Source: Chromera velia (lineage: Eukaryota; Sar; Chromeraceae). From it: a stretch of 14,177 nucleotides of DNA. Positions within the stretch are counted from its first letter, which is position 1. Each line of letters begins with the position of its first letter. The stretch lies in NCBI GenBank assembly GCA_018398765.1, contig JAHBMJ010002584.1, positions 1 to 14,177 on the forward strand, written 5' to 3'. This document shows, in pieces, positions 1-7,924 of this stretch. The notes under the pieces were generated by a model. That model had not been told where the DNA came from and made no database searches. It saw nothing but the letters and a program-made list of their open reading frames with translations. The position numbers and the translations under genes were made by a program.

Positions 1-716
1 CGACCGGCAGATGTCTTTTCTGGACGTAGATGGAGCAAAATATGGACAGACCGTCGTTTGGCACTCCTTCTGACTAGTAGGAAAAGAGGTGATGTACAAG
101 GAGTAGGATAAACCGACAGCAGGGGCTAATTTGAGAACTCTCGTCAGCTAACGCTGCACATAGCTAAATCTCGTACTTTGTCAGAAAATGAACAGAACGT
201 GACCACAGTGGATAGTAAATCTTAAAGTGGATCTTTAAAGTAGTATAATACACTGGTATTATTCGGGATATTATAAATTATATATCAAATTGATTCAAAC
301 ATTTTTTATATTTTTTTTCAAATAGCATGGTCAAATCTACATATAACTTTTAGTACAATAATATTAATAGTCACTATGCAAATTTTTTGAAGCTCCCATT
401 ATCTAATTTTTGTAATTTATCTAAATTTGTCTAAATGCATATCCTTTTGAATTCAATTATCAACCAATATACCCAAATTAAAACATACTTCAATTGTTTA
501 GTAAATTATAGTCGAAACCTAGCTAGGTTAAAACTCAAATGATGGGCTTACTTAAATAAAATATAATAATAGTGCTTACTGAAAGTATAGTAGAAAACGT
601 TTTTTTAAAACTTGAAATTGACTCGGATAATTTTGAAGATGCCTTTATACATTTTTTATTATGGTTTAAGTCAATTGTAGTCAACCGATATGTGCAATTA
701 AACAATTTAATCAGTT
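1..716. other. AT-rich gene-free stretch
   Basis: This stretch is strongly AT-rich, with many A/T homopolymer runs. I see no convincing coding frame, RNA gene or ordered repeat in it. The composition changes abruptly at about 716-735, where a short CG-rich run (gcgcgccgcgcgg) begins shortly before the end of the HNH gene. A plus-strand frame at 542-820 is discussed under rejected items. Confidence 0.6.
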
Positions 717-769
717 CGCGCGCCGCGCGGTGCTGCCAGGTTTGTTACTTTTGGGAGCCAGCTTTGGAG

Positions 770-3505
770 TCAAGGAGGTTTTCCTACATATCGATTTCCT
801 TTGCGGATGTTATCTTTTGACCACAAGGGCTGCAGGTTTGAGAAGTGAAGACGGGAAATAACTGTCTCTAAATTTGGTTTATGGCCATCAGGACTTAAAT
901 ACATCAAGGGCACAATATGGTCAACGTGCCACAGACTCCCGTAATTCTCCCACGACATTCCGGGGTTTCCGTGGAAGTCGTCTTTCTCGAGGTGGGCTTT
1001 GAGATCCGGGAACGAACAACCGAGGTACTCATAGGTACGCTTGCGGGATGACGGAGTCGGTTTTCCAGTTCGGATAGTTCTCAGGCACTTTCCAACCGCA
1101 GCACGCATGACTTGAGTCAATCGAAAGAGACAATCCTCCTTTAACCTCACTTTCCTGGCCTCCCTCTCCCGCTGTCTCCTCGCTGCATAGATTGGGCTAT
1201 CCTTTTGGCACTCCGCACACTGGCTCCTCTGCCTCTGATGTTCGCAAATTCCTCCCCCACCACATTCTTTACACACGGAACGCACTCGACTATGTTCACA
1301 AATACCTTTTCCTTCACACTCTTTGCATATTCTACGGTAACGACCGTGCTCGCAGATTTGACTCCCCTTACATTCTCGGCAATGGTGGCGCTGCCGGCCA
1401 TGTTCACACATCCCGTTCCCTCCACAATCCAAACAATAGTGCCGGACCCGTCCATGCACACATACAGAACCGCCCCCGCACTCTACACACACAGAACGCC
1501 TCCGTCCATGAACGCAGACCTGTGATCCGCCACACTCTTTGCACGTTCTTCGAACGCGTCCGTGCTCGCAAATCCCCTTCCCCCCGCATTCTCTACAATC
1601 ATACAGCTGCCTTCTGTGGGGGCACTGTACTCTTTGTGGAGCGCTGCTTTTGACTTTTTCCATTTCAACATGGGTGAGGGCCCGCTCTTTCGTCCTCCCT
1701 GTGTGATCTGGATCTGTCAAAACAGAGGTTTCACGATCCAATCTATCAAGGGTATTCCTCCGATATTCCACATCAACAGGAGGAGGGGTGGGGGGACAAA
1801 TAGACAGGGAGCGGATCTGTGGACTGAATCGGGCATTCTTCCGCATTTGGAGAGCCCTCAACTGGTGAATACTCCTGCACCCGCCTAGAGGCAACGCACC
1901 AGCACGTTGCTGAAGGTGACTTTTCTCATTCACCTTCCAAGGGATCCGAGAGCAAGCCAGCGAATGCAGGCATCGTCTCTGGGGATTTCGAAATTCAAAA
2001 GACTTCCTACGGTTCTGCTGTCCGCAGCTGCCAAGCTTGGCAGAGAGTGCTTGCACGGGGAAAGGGACGAGCGGTGGTGGTCTGCCCACAAATCTGTTGC
2101 CCTTACGGAGGTTCTCCTCCGACCACATCGGCTGGAGGTTTGAGAAGTGGAGACGTGCAACTTGAGTCTGCGCGTCTGGCTTCTGACCGTCTGCCCCCCG
2201 GTACTGAATAGGCACAATATGGTCAACGTGCCACAAACTCCCGTAATTCTCCCACGACATTCCGGGGTTCCCGTGGAAGTCGTCTTTCTCGAGGTGGGCT
2301 TTGAGATCGGGGAACGAACAACCGAGGTACTCGTTGGTGCGCTTCTTGTCGGAAGGAGGAGAGTTGCCGACTCGAAGAGCACTAAGACATCTCGAGACAG
2401 AACGTCTCACTATCTGTGCCAATCGGTAGGCAAAGTCTTCTTTGTATTTCATTCTTTGTCGTTCTCGTCTTTCGGCAAAAGCGGGATTATCTTTTTGACA
2501 TTCTGCACAGGCAGTTCTCAAGAGCCCGTGCTCGCAGAAACTACCTCCCCCGCACTCCCTGCACTTCGAGCGACGCCGACCATGTGCGCAAATTCCACCC
2601 CCCTTACATTCTCGACATTCACTACGTTGCCGACCGTGCGCACAAATTGCACTTCCTCCACATTCTACGCAGTAATACTTTATTCGCTTGTGAACACAAA
2701 TGGCACTTCCTCCACATTCCACACAATGATCGCGTCTCCGTCCATGTTCGCAGATTCCTTTCCCGCCACATTCCTTACAGTAGTTGCGGTGTCGTCCATG
2801 CTCACATATTCCTTTCCCCCCACATTCTTTGCAATAATATCTTTGCCGGCCATGTTCATAAATGGCACTCCCCCCACACTCCAAACAAGTCTCTCTTCTC
2901 CGTCCATGTTTATATATACCTTTGCCCCCACAATCCCGACAATGGTACCTCTGTCTGCCATGCGGACACAGAGGTTTTCTTCGGCGGCTTAGAGGCTTTG
3001 ATTCCTGGAGGGGAGAGGTTGTCGTACGAGCCGAAAGGAAGTTCTCACTTTCCACCTTCTCACTCTTCCCACCCCTGTTGACACCCACGATACGTGCCGA
3101 ATCAACAGAGTCAGAAACTGGAGTCACGAAAGCTCTGCGGGACAGGAAGACTGCGTAGACGGGGGGGAAGCGGGCTTCGTGGAGGGTCTTTGCCTCATAA
3201 TGTCCGTTCAAGGAGAGAGCGGACCGGGTCAGACGGCAGTCTGCGAGAAGGAAGGGGGTAGATTGAATCTTCACTTCTGAGTCTTCCTGTGTCTCTGAAG
3301 GGGGCCTCGATTTTACAATCAGAACGTTAGTGGCAAGATGACAAGCAGTCATGCTTGGCTCTGTTGTTTTTTGGACCCTGAACCAAACATTCAGTATCGA
3401 TGGCTTCCTGTTCTGATCTGCACTTCTGGGTTGGAAGGAAGAAGCTGGCGAGCGGAGAGGGGGCCCTGAAGCACGACGAGAAAGCGTCGCAGCAATACGT
3501 TTCAT
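770..3505 (-). CDS. Tandem duplicated CxH/CxxC repeat-array + HNH endonuclease protein
   Basis: This is a single open frame of 911 codons from ATG at 3505 to TGA at 770-772; the frame is closed upstream by TGA at 3530-3532. The N-terminal ~180 residues are basic and Ser/Arg-rich, without a recognised domain. Two homologous modules follow. Each has an array of 18-residue units with consensus CxHGRxRxxCxxCGG (nine units, then eight), then a basic helical spacer and an HNH-like domain with WHVDHIVP, LHFSNLQP.W and a KGNR tail. The DH pair and downstream Asn residues fit the beta-beta-alpha metal site of HNH nucleases. The evenly spaced Cys/His suggest zinc-binding units contacting DNA or RNA. 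A nuclease role is inferred from family motifs; the target is unknown. About 150 residues link the modules without a clear domain, so this could be two ancestral genes merged, or contain an unseen intron. All ~47 Gln codons are CAR, unlike the TAR-interrupted frames elsewhere in the window. Confidence 0.8.
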   Translation of the reverse strand: MKRIAATLSRRASGPPLRSPASSFQPRSADQNRKPSILNVWFRVQKTTEPSMTACHLATNVLIVKSRPPSETQEDSEVKIQSTPFLLADCRLTRSALSLNGHYEAKTLHEARFPPVYAVFLSRRAFVTPVSDSVDSARIVGVNRGGKSEKVESENFLSARTTTSPLQESKPLSRRRKPLCPHGRQRYHCRDCGGKGIYKHGRRRETCLECGGSAIYEHGRQRYYCKECGGKGICEHGRHRNYCKECGGKGICEHGRRRDHCVECGGSAICVHKRIKYYCVECGGSAICAHGRQRSECRECKGGGICAHGRRRSKCRECGGGSFCEHGLLRTACAECQKDNPAFAERRERQRMKYKEDFAYRLAQIVRRSVSRCLSALRVGNSPPSDKKRTNEYLGCSFPDLKAHLEKDDFHGNPGMSWENYGSLWHVDHIVPIQYRGADGQKPDAQTQVARLHFSNLQPMWSEENLRKGNRFVGRPPPLVPFPVQALSAKLGSCGQQNRRKSFEFRNPQRRCLHSLACSRIPWKVNEKSHLQQRAGALPLGGCRSIHQLRALQMRKNARFSPQIRSLSICPPTPPPVDVEYRRNTLDRLDRETSVLTDPDHTGRTKERALTHVEMEKVKSSAPQRVQCPHRRQLYDCRECGGKGICEHGRVRRTCKECGGSQVCVHGRRRSVCVECGGGSVCVHGRVRHYCLDCGGNGMCEHGRQRHHCRECKGSQICEHGRYRRICKECEGKGICEHSRVRSVCKECGGGGICEHQRQRSQCAECQKDSPIYAARRQREREARKVRLKEDCLFRLTQVMRAAVGKCLRTIRTGKPTPSSRKRTYEYLGCSFPDLKAHLEKDDFHGNPGMSWENYGSLWHVDHIVPLMYLSPDGHKPNLETVISRLHFSNLQPLWSKDNIRKGNRYVGKPP
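779..1030 (-). other. HNH nuclease domain, copy 2
   Basis: Same architecture as copy 1, ending RLHFSNLQPLW and IRKGNRYVGKPP just before the TGA. Over 121 bp (910-1030 against 2212-2332) the two copies differ at three bases, all synonymous. The sequence C-terminal to WHVDHIVP diverges normally (LMYLSPDGHKP against IQYRGADGQKP). Confidence 0.75.
1193..1624 (-). repeat. Protein repeat array 2: eight 18-residue CxH/CxxC units
   Basis: Eight 54-bp units with the same C-x-H-x6-C-x2-C pattern run from CPHRRQLYDCRECGG to AECQKDSP. All eight keep both CxH and CxxC, unlike array 1, which has two Tyr-substituted units. Variable positions differ between the arrays much more than do the adjoining HNH cores. 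Confidence 0.85.
1625..2083 (-). other. Open linker between the two array/HNH modules
   Basis: About 153 in-frame codons join HNH copy 1 to repeat array 2. The translation is Arg/Ser/Pro-rich, with a Pro run (CPPTPPPVDVEYRR) and no recognisable domain. HNH copy 2 ends at TGA just after GKPP, whereas copy 1 continues past GRPPP. This may be a former intergenic or 5' region that became coding by fusion, or a retained intron that happens to stay open. Confidence 0.5.
2084..2335 (-). other. HNH nuclease domain, copy 1
   Basis: The domain runs from NEYLGCSFPDLKAHLEK through MSWENYGSLWHVDHIVP to LHFSNLQPMWSEENLRKGNR. The Asp-His pair of WHVDH, the Asn of FSNLQP and the Asn residues before and in KGNR are the expected catalytic or metal-site residues. 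The same order (short GCS..DLK lead-in, WENYG, WH.DHI.P, NLQPLW, KGN) is familiar from HNH proteins of large viruses and phages. No key residue appears lost. Confidence 0.75.
2483..2968 (-). repeat. Protein repeat array 1: nine 18-residue CxH/CxxC units
   Basis: Nine back-to-back 54-bp units encode C-x-H-x6-C-x2-C-x5, beginning with CPHGRQRYHCRDCGG and ending in AECQKDNP. In the second and third units the first Cys is replaced by Tyr (IYKHGR and IYEHGR), so those two probably bind metal poorly or not at all. The other units keep all four putative ligands. The spacing differs from the EsV-1-7 motif described in brown algae (C-x4-C-x16-C-x2-H), so this is a different repeat type. Confidence 0.85.
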
Positions 3506-3530
3506 CTTGCGGTCACAGCGCACACGGGCT

Positions 3531-4895
3531 CAGGTCAGTAGGGAGCCACGTCTGCAACACTTGGCTCGTTTCAATTTAAGGCATAAGTCGGAAAGGTCGG
3601 ACACAGATGAATTTTCAAGAGAGAAAAAGGCTTAAAACATACAGCAGCGTTAATCGATCGCGAGGGGACTTTGTGAAAGTATATAGGTGTGGAAAACATT
3701 AAGTGAGCCTGATATATATATGTGGCTCGATCGTGAATGAGAACCAAAACGAGTTGAAGACGTGAAGCTTCCCCTCGATCGTCACAATTCTGATGATTGA
3801 AGTTTTTGTTATGCATGCCGCGTCCCCGTGTATGAGGGGCGGATCTAGCCTAGTCTGTCAAAAGGTTCCGGTTCGTCCCATCTGTTCTGAATCTAGGAAC
3901 ACTGCTCATTGATCACTTTTACTGCGGCTTATTTCTCAAGCGGCGGTAGAGTAGAACTTGGAGAACAACGAAAAGAGGGGAGAGGCAGGGCAAAAACTTT
4001 CTAAAAGTTTGTCTCCTTGGCAAAGGCTACCCTTTGACAGCAGAGAACAACTTCAAAGAGACCCCCCCCATTAATCTGCCCCTCATTTTCTCAACTTTCT
4101 TTTTTTCCTTTCCTTTCATGCGCTTGCCCCCCCTTTTTTTTCCCTTCTTGTTTGTATACAAAGAATCAATTACAAAAGGATCGCTTAGTTTGCGCCCTCC
4201 GAGTCGAAAGACCTGGAGAACGCTGCGACCTCCCTACCGAGAAGGCACTCAGGCTGGAAGGGCCCTCTGGTTCCCCTCCTGCTATGAATCGTCACAATTC
4301 TAGCTGCCAGGCGGCAATCAACTGAATCTTTTGACGGCCGGAGGTTCGGGTGCATGCTTATAGCACGTCCTATGCAACATACTATGGCCATACTATGGCC
4401 CCAATGGCCCGCATATACTCTCTGAGCGCTTGCATATATATATAGTATTATATATCTCGTGCAACACTTAGAACCCTATATTCTTCTTTAGTGTCTCTCT
4501 AGTCCTTTGTCGGACCAGTATGCATCTTGCCTAGGCATAGGTCCTGTCCGTCTGTTATGGCCAATCTGTTGCAAGCGCAAGCCCCTCGAACTAGGCCGCT
4601 GCGCCTAGCTTATACTACTCCACGGTGGACAAAAATTAATACCTTTCATTTTCTGTGTGTTCGCGTGGTCAACTCTGCCTATCTATGGATGAGCGTTGTG
4701 GTCTTCCTTTTCGTTTCCCCAACTTTTTCTTCAATGGGTTCCTCAGCCCATTAAAAAAATTTGTTTCTCCTATATTGCATGATGGTGCATGCACGATGGC
4801 CAACTGCTGCATGCATGCATGTGCGCGTCGACCGCGAGCCGACGACGCGGGCGATTCGACGTCGTGCATATGCATGCATGCATGGTCTTCGGGCC
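3531..4895. other. Gene-poor interval, pyrimidine-rich
   Basis: No coding sequence can be supported here. The interval has T- and C-rich runs, a TA-rich patch near 4430-4455 and a small overlapping direct repeat (ctatggccatactatggcc) near 4380-4400. A minus-strand 81-codon ATG-to-TGA frame at 3571-3816 has no recognisable domain. The right end holds the GCATGC cluster. Confidence 0.5.
4785..4884. promoter_or_regulatory. GCATGC palindrome cluster, possible hairpin or factor-binding site
   Basis: Repeated TGCATGCA-type palindromes occur at about 4788-4795, 4808-4821 and 4865-4884. The last two flank a GC-rich core containing gtcgac and gacgtc and form an imperfect inverted repeat around it. 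TGCATGC is a frequent promoter element in apicomplexans and GCATGC also resembles plant B3-factor sites, but no role is shown here. It lies immediately left of the first 184-bp repeat. Confidence 0.35.
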
Positions 4896-5079
4896 TTCAG
4901 CTTCCACCCTCCTCTTTCCTCCTTTGCTACTGCCCCTGTCCTCCCTGTGATCTTATATATGTGTAGGTTTCCTGCCCATACTCTGGTTTTGCCAAGTATG
5001 GTCAGGCTTGGCCCGTGCTCACTATCTGCGCTCAGCTGGGCTCCCCGCCCCCTTTCTGTCGCTGGCGCAGATAAGATCT
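4896..5079. repeat. 184-bp direct repeat, copy 1
   Basis: Runs from ttcagcttccaccctcct to ctggcgcagataagatct, on the plus strand. It contains a CT-rich tract, a TATA-like cttatatatg and the segment gctcactatctgcgctcagc. It matches copy 2 over its full length without a gap, with eight differences, all transitions. The differences fall at all codon positions in either strand's open frame, so it does not look protein-coding. Confidence 0.85.
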
Positions 5080-5527
5080 GGCTCCGAGGGTCCATCCCCA
5101 TGCCCCGAGGTAGGCCGACGAATCAGGCTACGTCCTTCCGCTGGCGGACTCGTTATGTGCCGGGCCGCCCGAAGGCAGGCCGGCCGAGTCTCCAGGGGAG
5201 GGTCGGCGGGCGTCAGTTTGGTCCCTCAAACGCGAAATCCTCGGTCGTTCTTTCATTTTTACCCCTCCACCGATTCCGGTTTTTCGTAGGTAAAAAAAAA
5301 CATGCACCGATTCACTTTTTGACAATCTTTTAGGCCATCTCGCTTGCCCTCTCTCGCTTTTATAGCTTGCTCTCTTCTTGTTAGTCTATTTCTTTGCTGT
5401 CTCTCCTTGCTATTCCCGTCTCCTTTTTATCATTATTCGGCTCTTGCCGATTCTCCGTCCGCGGCGATTCTCTGCGTGACGTAATCGGCGTTCAGTCGTG
5501 CTCACGCCTCAGGGCCCGACCCCGGCC

Positions 5528-5541
5528 TGCGCACGTGCGCA
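5528..5541. promoter_or_regulatory. 14-bp perfect palindrome with CACGTG core
   Basis: TGCGCACGTGCGCA is its own reverse complement and contains an E-box/G-box core. It lies about 86 bp left of the second 184-bp repeat, in a GC-rich patch. A regulatory role is only a possibility. Confidence 0.25.
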
Positions 5542-5627
5542 CATGCAGTTCGTTCCAGCTGAACCTGCATTCCCGCTCGGATGGGAGTCCGTTGTCTGGT
5601 TTGGTCTGGCTCCGCATGAACTCCCAT

Positions 5628-5811
5628 TTCAGCTTCCACCCTCCTCTTTCCTCCTTTGCTACTGCCCCTGTCCTCCCTGTGATCTTATATATATGTAAGT
5701 TTCCTGCCCATACTTTGGTTTTGCCAGGCATGGTCAGGCTCGGCCCGTGCTCACTATCTGCGCTCAGCTGGGCTCCCCACCCCCTTTCTGCCGCTGGCGC
5801 AGATAAGATCT
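5628..5811. repeat. 184-bp direct repeat, copy 2
   Basis: Second copy, 732 bp to the right of the first and in the same orientation. It lies about 235-335 bp downstream of the tyrosine recombinase in that gene's reading direction. The position resembles the B1-A2-B2 end of Ngaro/PAT-type elements with split direct repeats, but I could not see a matching A1/A2 pair, so the link to the retrotransposon is unproven. Confidence 0.85.
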
Positions 5812-5873
5812 CCCCCACACCCCCACAACCCCGCGAAGAAGACTACCAATGGCATCGCGCCGCAGCGCACCAG

Positions 5874-5888
5874 CCGGGCCTAGCCCGG
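5874..5888. other. Small GC-rich inverted repeat
   Basis: ccgggc-cta-gcccgg forms a 6-bp perfect stem with a 3-base loop, followed by several gctagc/gctagcc repeats up to about 5930. It could be a structured 3' region of the retrotransposon or merely GC-rich filler. Confidence 0.3.
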
Positions 5889-6145
5889 GGTGACCGTGGA
5901 GCTAGCAGCTGGGCGGCTAGCCGGGTGGCTTAGCCCCGGCCGTCATCCATCTCCTGCTACGTAACTAGCCCACGTCCCTCTACTGAGACAGTAGCTTAGT
6001 AAGTCCTATGTGTACCTTAGTGTCTAACTTTATCCGCTGTACGTCATCAATAACATGCACATGGTTAATCACTGTCTGCTACAACCTTCTTTAGGTCTGC
6101 TTTTTCCCCACTGCGTAGCGCAGCTTCTTTGGGCTGAGCGTTTCC

Positions 6146-7117
6146 CTAACACATGCTTACAATATATCCTGCAATTTCCTCTACTTCTCTTGCCGCATAC
6201 ACCATCCATGCATTCACACTGTTGTGCCCCAGGATATTGACCGCTACGTCTATTGGCAGATTTGCTTTCCTTGCTGCCGTATGCCCACTTCTACGCAGCG
6301 AGTGCGTCGTAAAGTCCGTGTACTCCCTCTCTGGGAGACACTTTGTGATTGCCTTCCTCAGTGCCTTCTGCTACGCCTCCCTTATGAGGGGCCTCTCTGC
6401 CCACTGATGGCCATATGCGTCCGTCACCCGGAAAAGTGTCCCGCTTTTCGGGGCTTTCTCTAGGAACTCCAAGATTTTTTGCCCCAGTGCCGTTCCGTCT
6501 GTCCCTACTAGTGGGATCGGGCATATCGTGCCTCTGCCCTACCTGTCCCCCTTCGATCTATATATATAACAAGCCATAAATGGTGGCTTCGCTTTGTCCC
6601 TCAATATGAAATCTTCCCTCCCTCTCGCCAAGATCTCCTCAATTCTCTTCACCGAAAAGAACGCCAACACCGTAATCGCTATGTTTCGTAGGGCGTCTAG
6701 TGGCCCTTGCCCCTCCCAATACTCTATCAGCTTCAACACCTCTTCTTTTGAAAGCCTCTCTTTCGTCTTTACTGAGTTGTCAGCCAACTTGCGCAAGCCC
6801 GTAAAAAAATACCGGAGGCTATCGCTTTCAAATGGCGGCTGTTCGTGCCTGTGCATATGATGCCACCATCTCACCGCCCCCCTCAACGTTCCTATTTCAT
6901 TCCCCTTCAACCCTTTCAGATGCGCGAACCCCATCTTCACATCCAGTGCACACCGCATAGGCAACAAGAATGGGTTTGATCTCTCCAACTTCCTTAGCGC
7001 CGCTTCATACCGCCGCTTCGTGCTCGCTTCCAGAGCTGCAGCCTCTATCTCCTCCGCTACTTTTGCAAGCTCATCCTTTGGTGTTGGGTCTGGCTTGTTG
7101 TCACTGGCCAGCACCAA
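6146..7117 (-). CDS. Tyrosine recombinase (DIRS-type integrase), interrupted by two TAG
   Basis: One reading frame of about 323 codons, closed by TAG at 6146-6148. The N-terminal half carries a SAM-like DNA-binding region (STKRRYEAALRKLE). The catalytic half shows Arg-I in FFSVKRIEEILA, the beta-hairpin Lys in YRSKGDR, HxxR as THSLRRSG, the second His in LGHNS and the Tyr nucleophile in AWMVYA. This is a full catalytic set with normal spacing. Two TAG codons fall inside, at 6539-6541 and 6371-6373. The first replaces one residue of the hairpin without disturbing the SKxDxxGxG spacing. There is no frameshift. The upstream frame also contains TAG at 7124-7126 and 7181-7183 and lacks an ATG, so the start is uncertain. 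The protein would catalyse strand exchange for integration. It is either a recently decayed copy or is read with UAG as sense. Confidence 0.8.
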
Positions 7118-7382
7118 CTCCCTCTATGACAGGAACCCTGCCTGTCTTGCCTCCTGGGACAGCGTCCTGGCCCTGCTTTCCTACCTCTGAGCTGACCCTG
7201 CATTCGGTCATGATATATGCATTGCACCCGTTCACGGTTTCCGCTTCGCTAGCGCATCGCCATGCATGCACTTTGTCTAGCACTTTGATCAGTACTGCCC
7301 TTATACCTATCGCTGGGACTAATACCCGGACTATACCCTCCCTATTGCTAATTTCTGCCATCTCGGTAATAATCTGTGGCAA
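7101..7382 (-). CDS. Small hypothetical frame overlapping recombinase start
   Basis: A 93-codon frame ends in TGA at 7101-7103 and overlaps the 5' end of the recombinase frame by offset reading. It has no ATG unless read through TAA at 7383-7385, when an ATG at 7394 (MLV-stop-LPQII) becomes available. The first 60 residues (IITEMAEISNREGIVRVLVP) look moderately protein-like; the last part is probably a shadow of the recombinase leader. No domain is recognised. It may be part of the element or noise. Confidence 0.2.
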   Translation of the reverse strand: MPQIITEMAEISNREGIVRVLVPAIGIRAVLIKVLDKVHAWRCASEAETVNGCNAYIMTECRVSSEVGKQGQDAVPGGKTGRVPVIEGVGAGQ

Positions 7383-7543
7383 TTATACTAACATTGCCTA
7401 CTATATATCAGGTTTTGTATGCCCACTTTTTCTAACTCCTTTACACTATAATTCTTTGAAGTTCACTATTGATAGTTCTATCTTTTTTGACTTTGTACAT
7501 GCTGTTAACACTGTGACTTGCGCCGCGGTTGTCTGAAATTTCC

Positions 7544-7924
7544 CTAAAACAACACTGCCTCCCACTCTTCCACAATAGGCTGGCCCCGCATGATGCTGAA
7601 TTCCCAATCACCGTCTCTGTCCCCTCCATGCGCCACTCTACACGCGACGGGGGGTAAGACCTCAAACAGCCTGTGCCCTACTCTAAACCTCTCTATAACC
7701 CTGCTCTTTATGCCCTGTCTCCTCCATGAATCTCCCACGGCTCGCGGCACCAATAGTATGCGCGGCTTAAGAGCCGTTGTGGCTGCCTTTATCACCGACT
7801 AATATTCATCCCCCGCGGGTGCGTGCACCTCAACGCCTTCCACCCCCTTCTCTTTTGTCCCCCTAACTGCACTAACCTCCTTTCCTAGTGCTCTGCTTGC
7901 CTGGTGACTTAGTCTTTTTAACAT
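7544..7924 (-). CDS. Unassigned third segment of retrotransposon polyprotein
   Basis: The frame starts at ATG 7924 directly after the RNase H TGA and remains in the RT/RNase H frame. It is split by TAG at 7799-7801 and closed by TAG at 7544-7546. The second part contains KPRILLVPRAVGDSWRRQG and a following VGHRLFEVLPPV stretch. This vaguely resembles the domain that follows RNase H in some DIRS/PAT elements (the putative methyltransferase region), but no catalytic motif is visible. The first ~40 residues are low in recognisable content. It could be a shortened relic of that domain. Function is not assigned. Confidence 0.4.

Noticed and set aside
542-820. Plus-strand frame, GTG start at 572 (or ATG at 542 if TAA is read through), 82-93 codons, ending in TGA
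   Set aside because: It lies in AT-rich DNA, crosses the compositional break and ends inside the antisense of the HNH gene. No domain is seen and it has no ATG under the standard code. It remains possible only if UAR is sense.
1193-2968. Repeat arrays considered as EsV-1-7 domains or as a CRISPR-like array
   Set aside because: The Cys/His spacing (CxH-x6-CxxC, period 18 residues) does not match EsV-1-7. The 54-bp units are contiguous coding repeats without spacers, so they are not CRISPR.
1205-2992. Long plus-strand frames opposite the repeat arrays, up to 281 codons
   Set aside because: They are antisense shadows of 54-bp periodic coding repeats and GC-rich sequence. The translations are Thr/Ser/Phe-rich without any motif, while the minus strand gives clear repeats and HNH domains.
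3571-3816. Minus-strand ATG-to-TGA frame of 81 codons
   Set aside because: No motif, no coding-like periodicity I could see, and it lies in otherwise gene-free DNA. The length is within chance expectation.
4761-5933. Plus-strand frames of 190 and 179 codons in the same phase, covering both 184-bp repeats
   Set aside because: The pyrimidine-rich strand has few stops by composition. Differences between repeat copies fall at all codon positions and change residues freely, and comparable frames exist on the minus strand. No domain was recognised.
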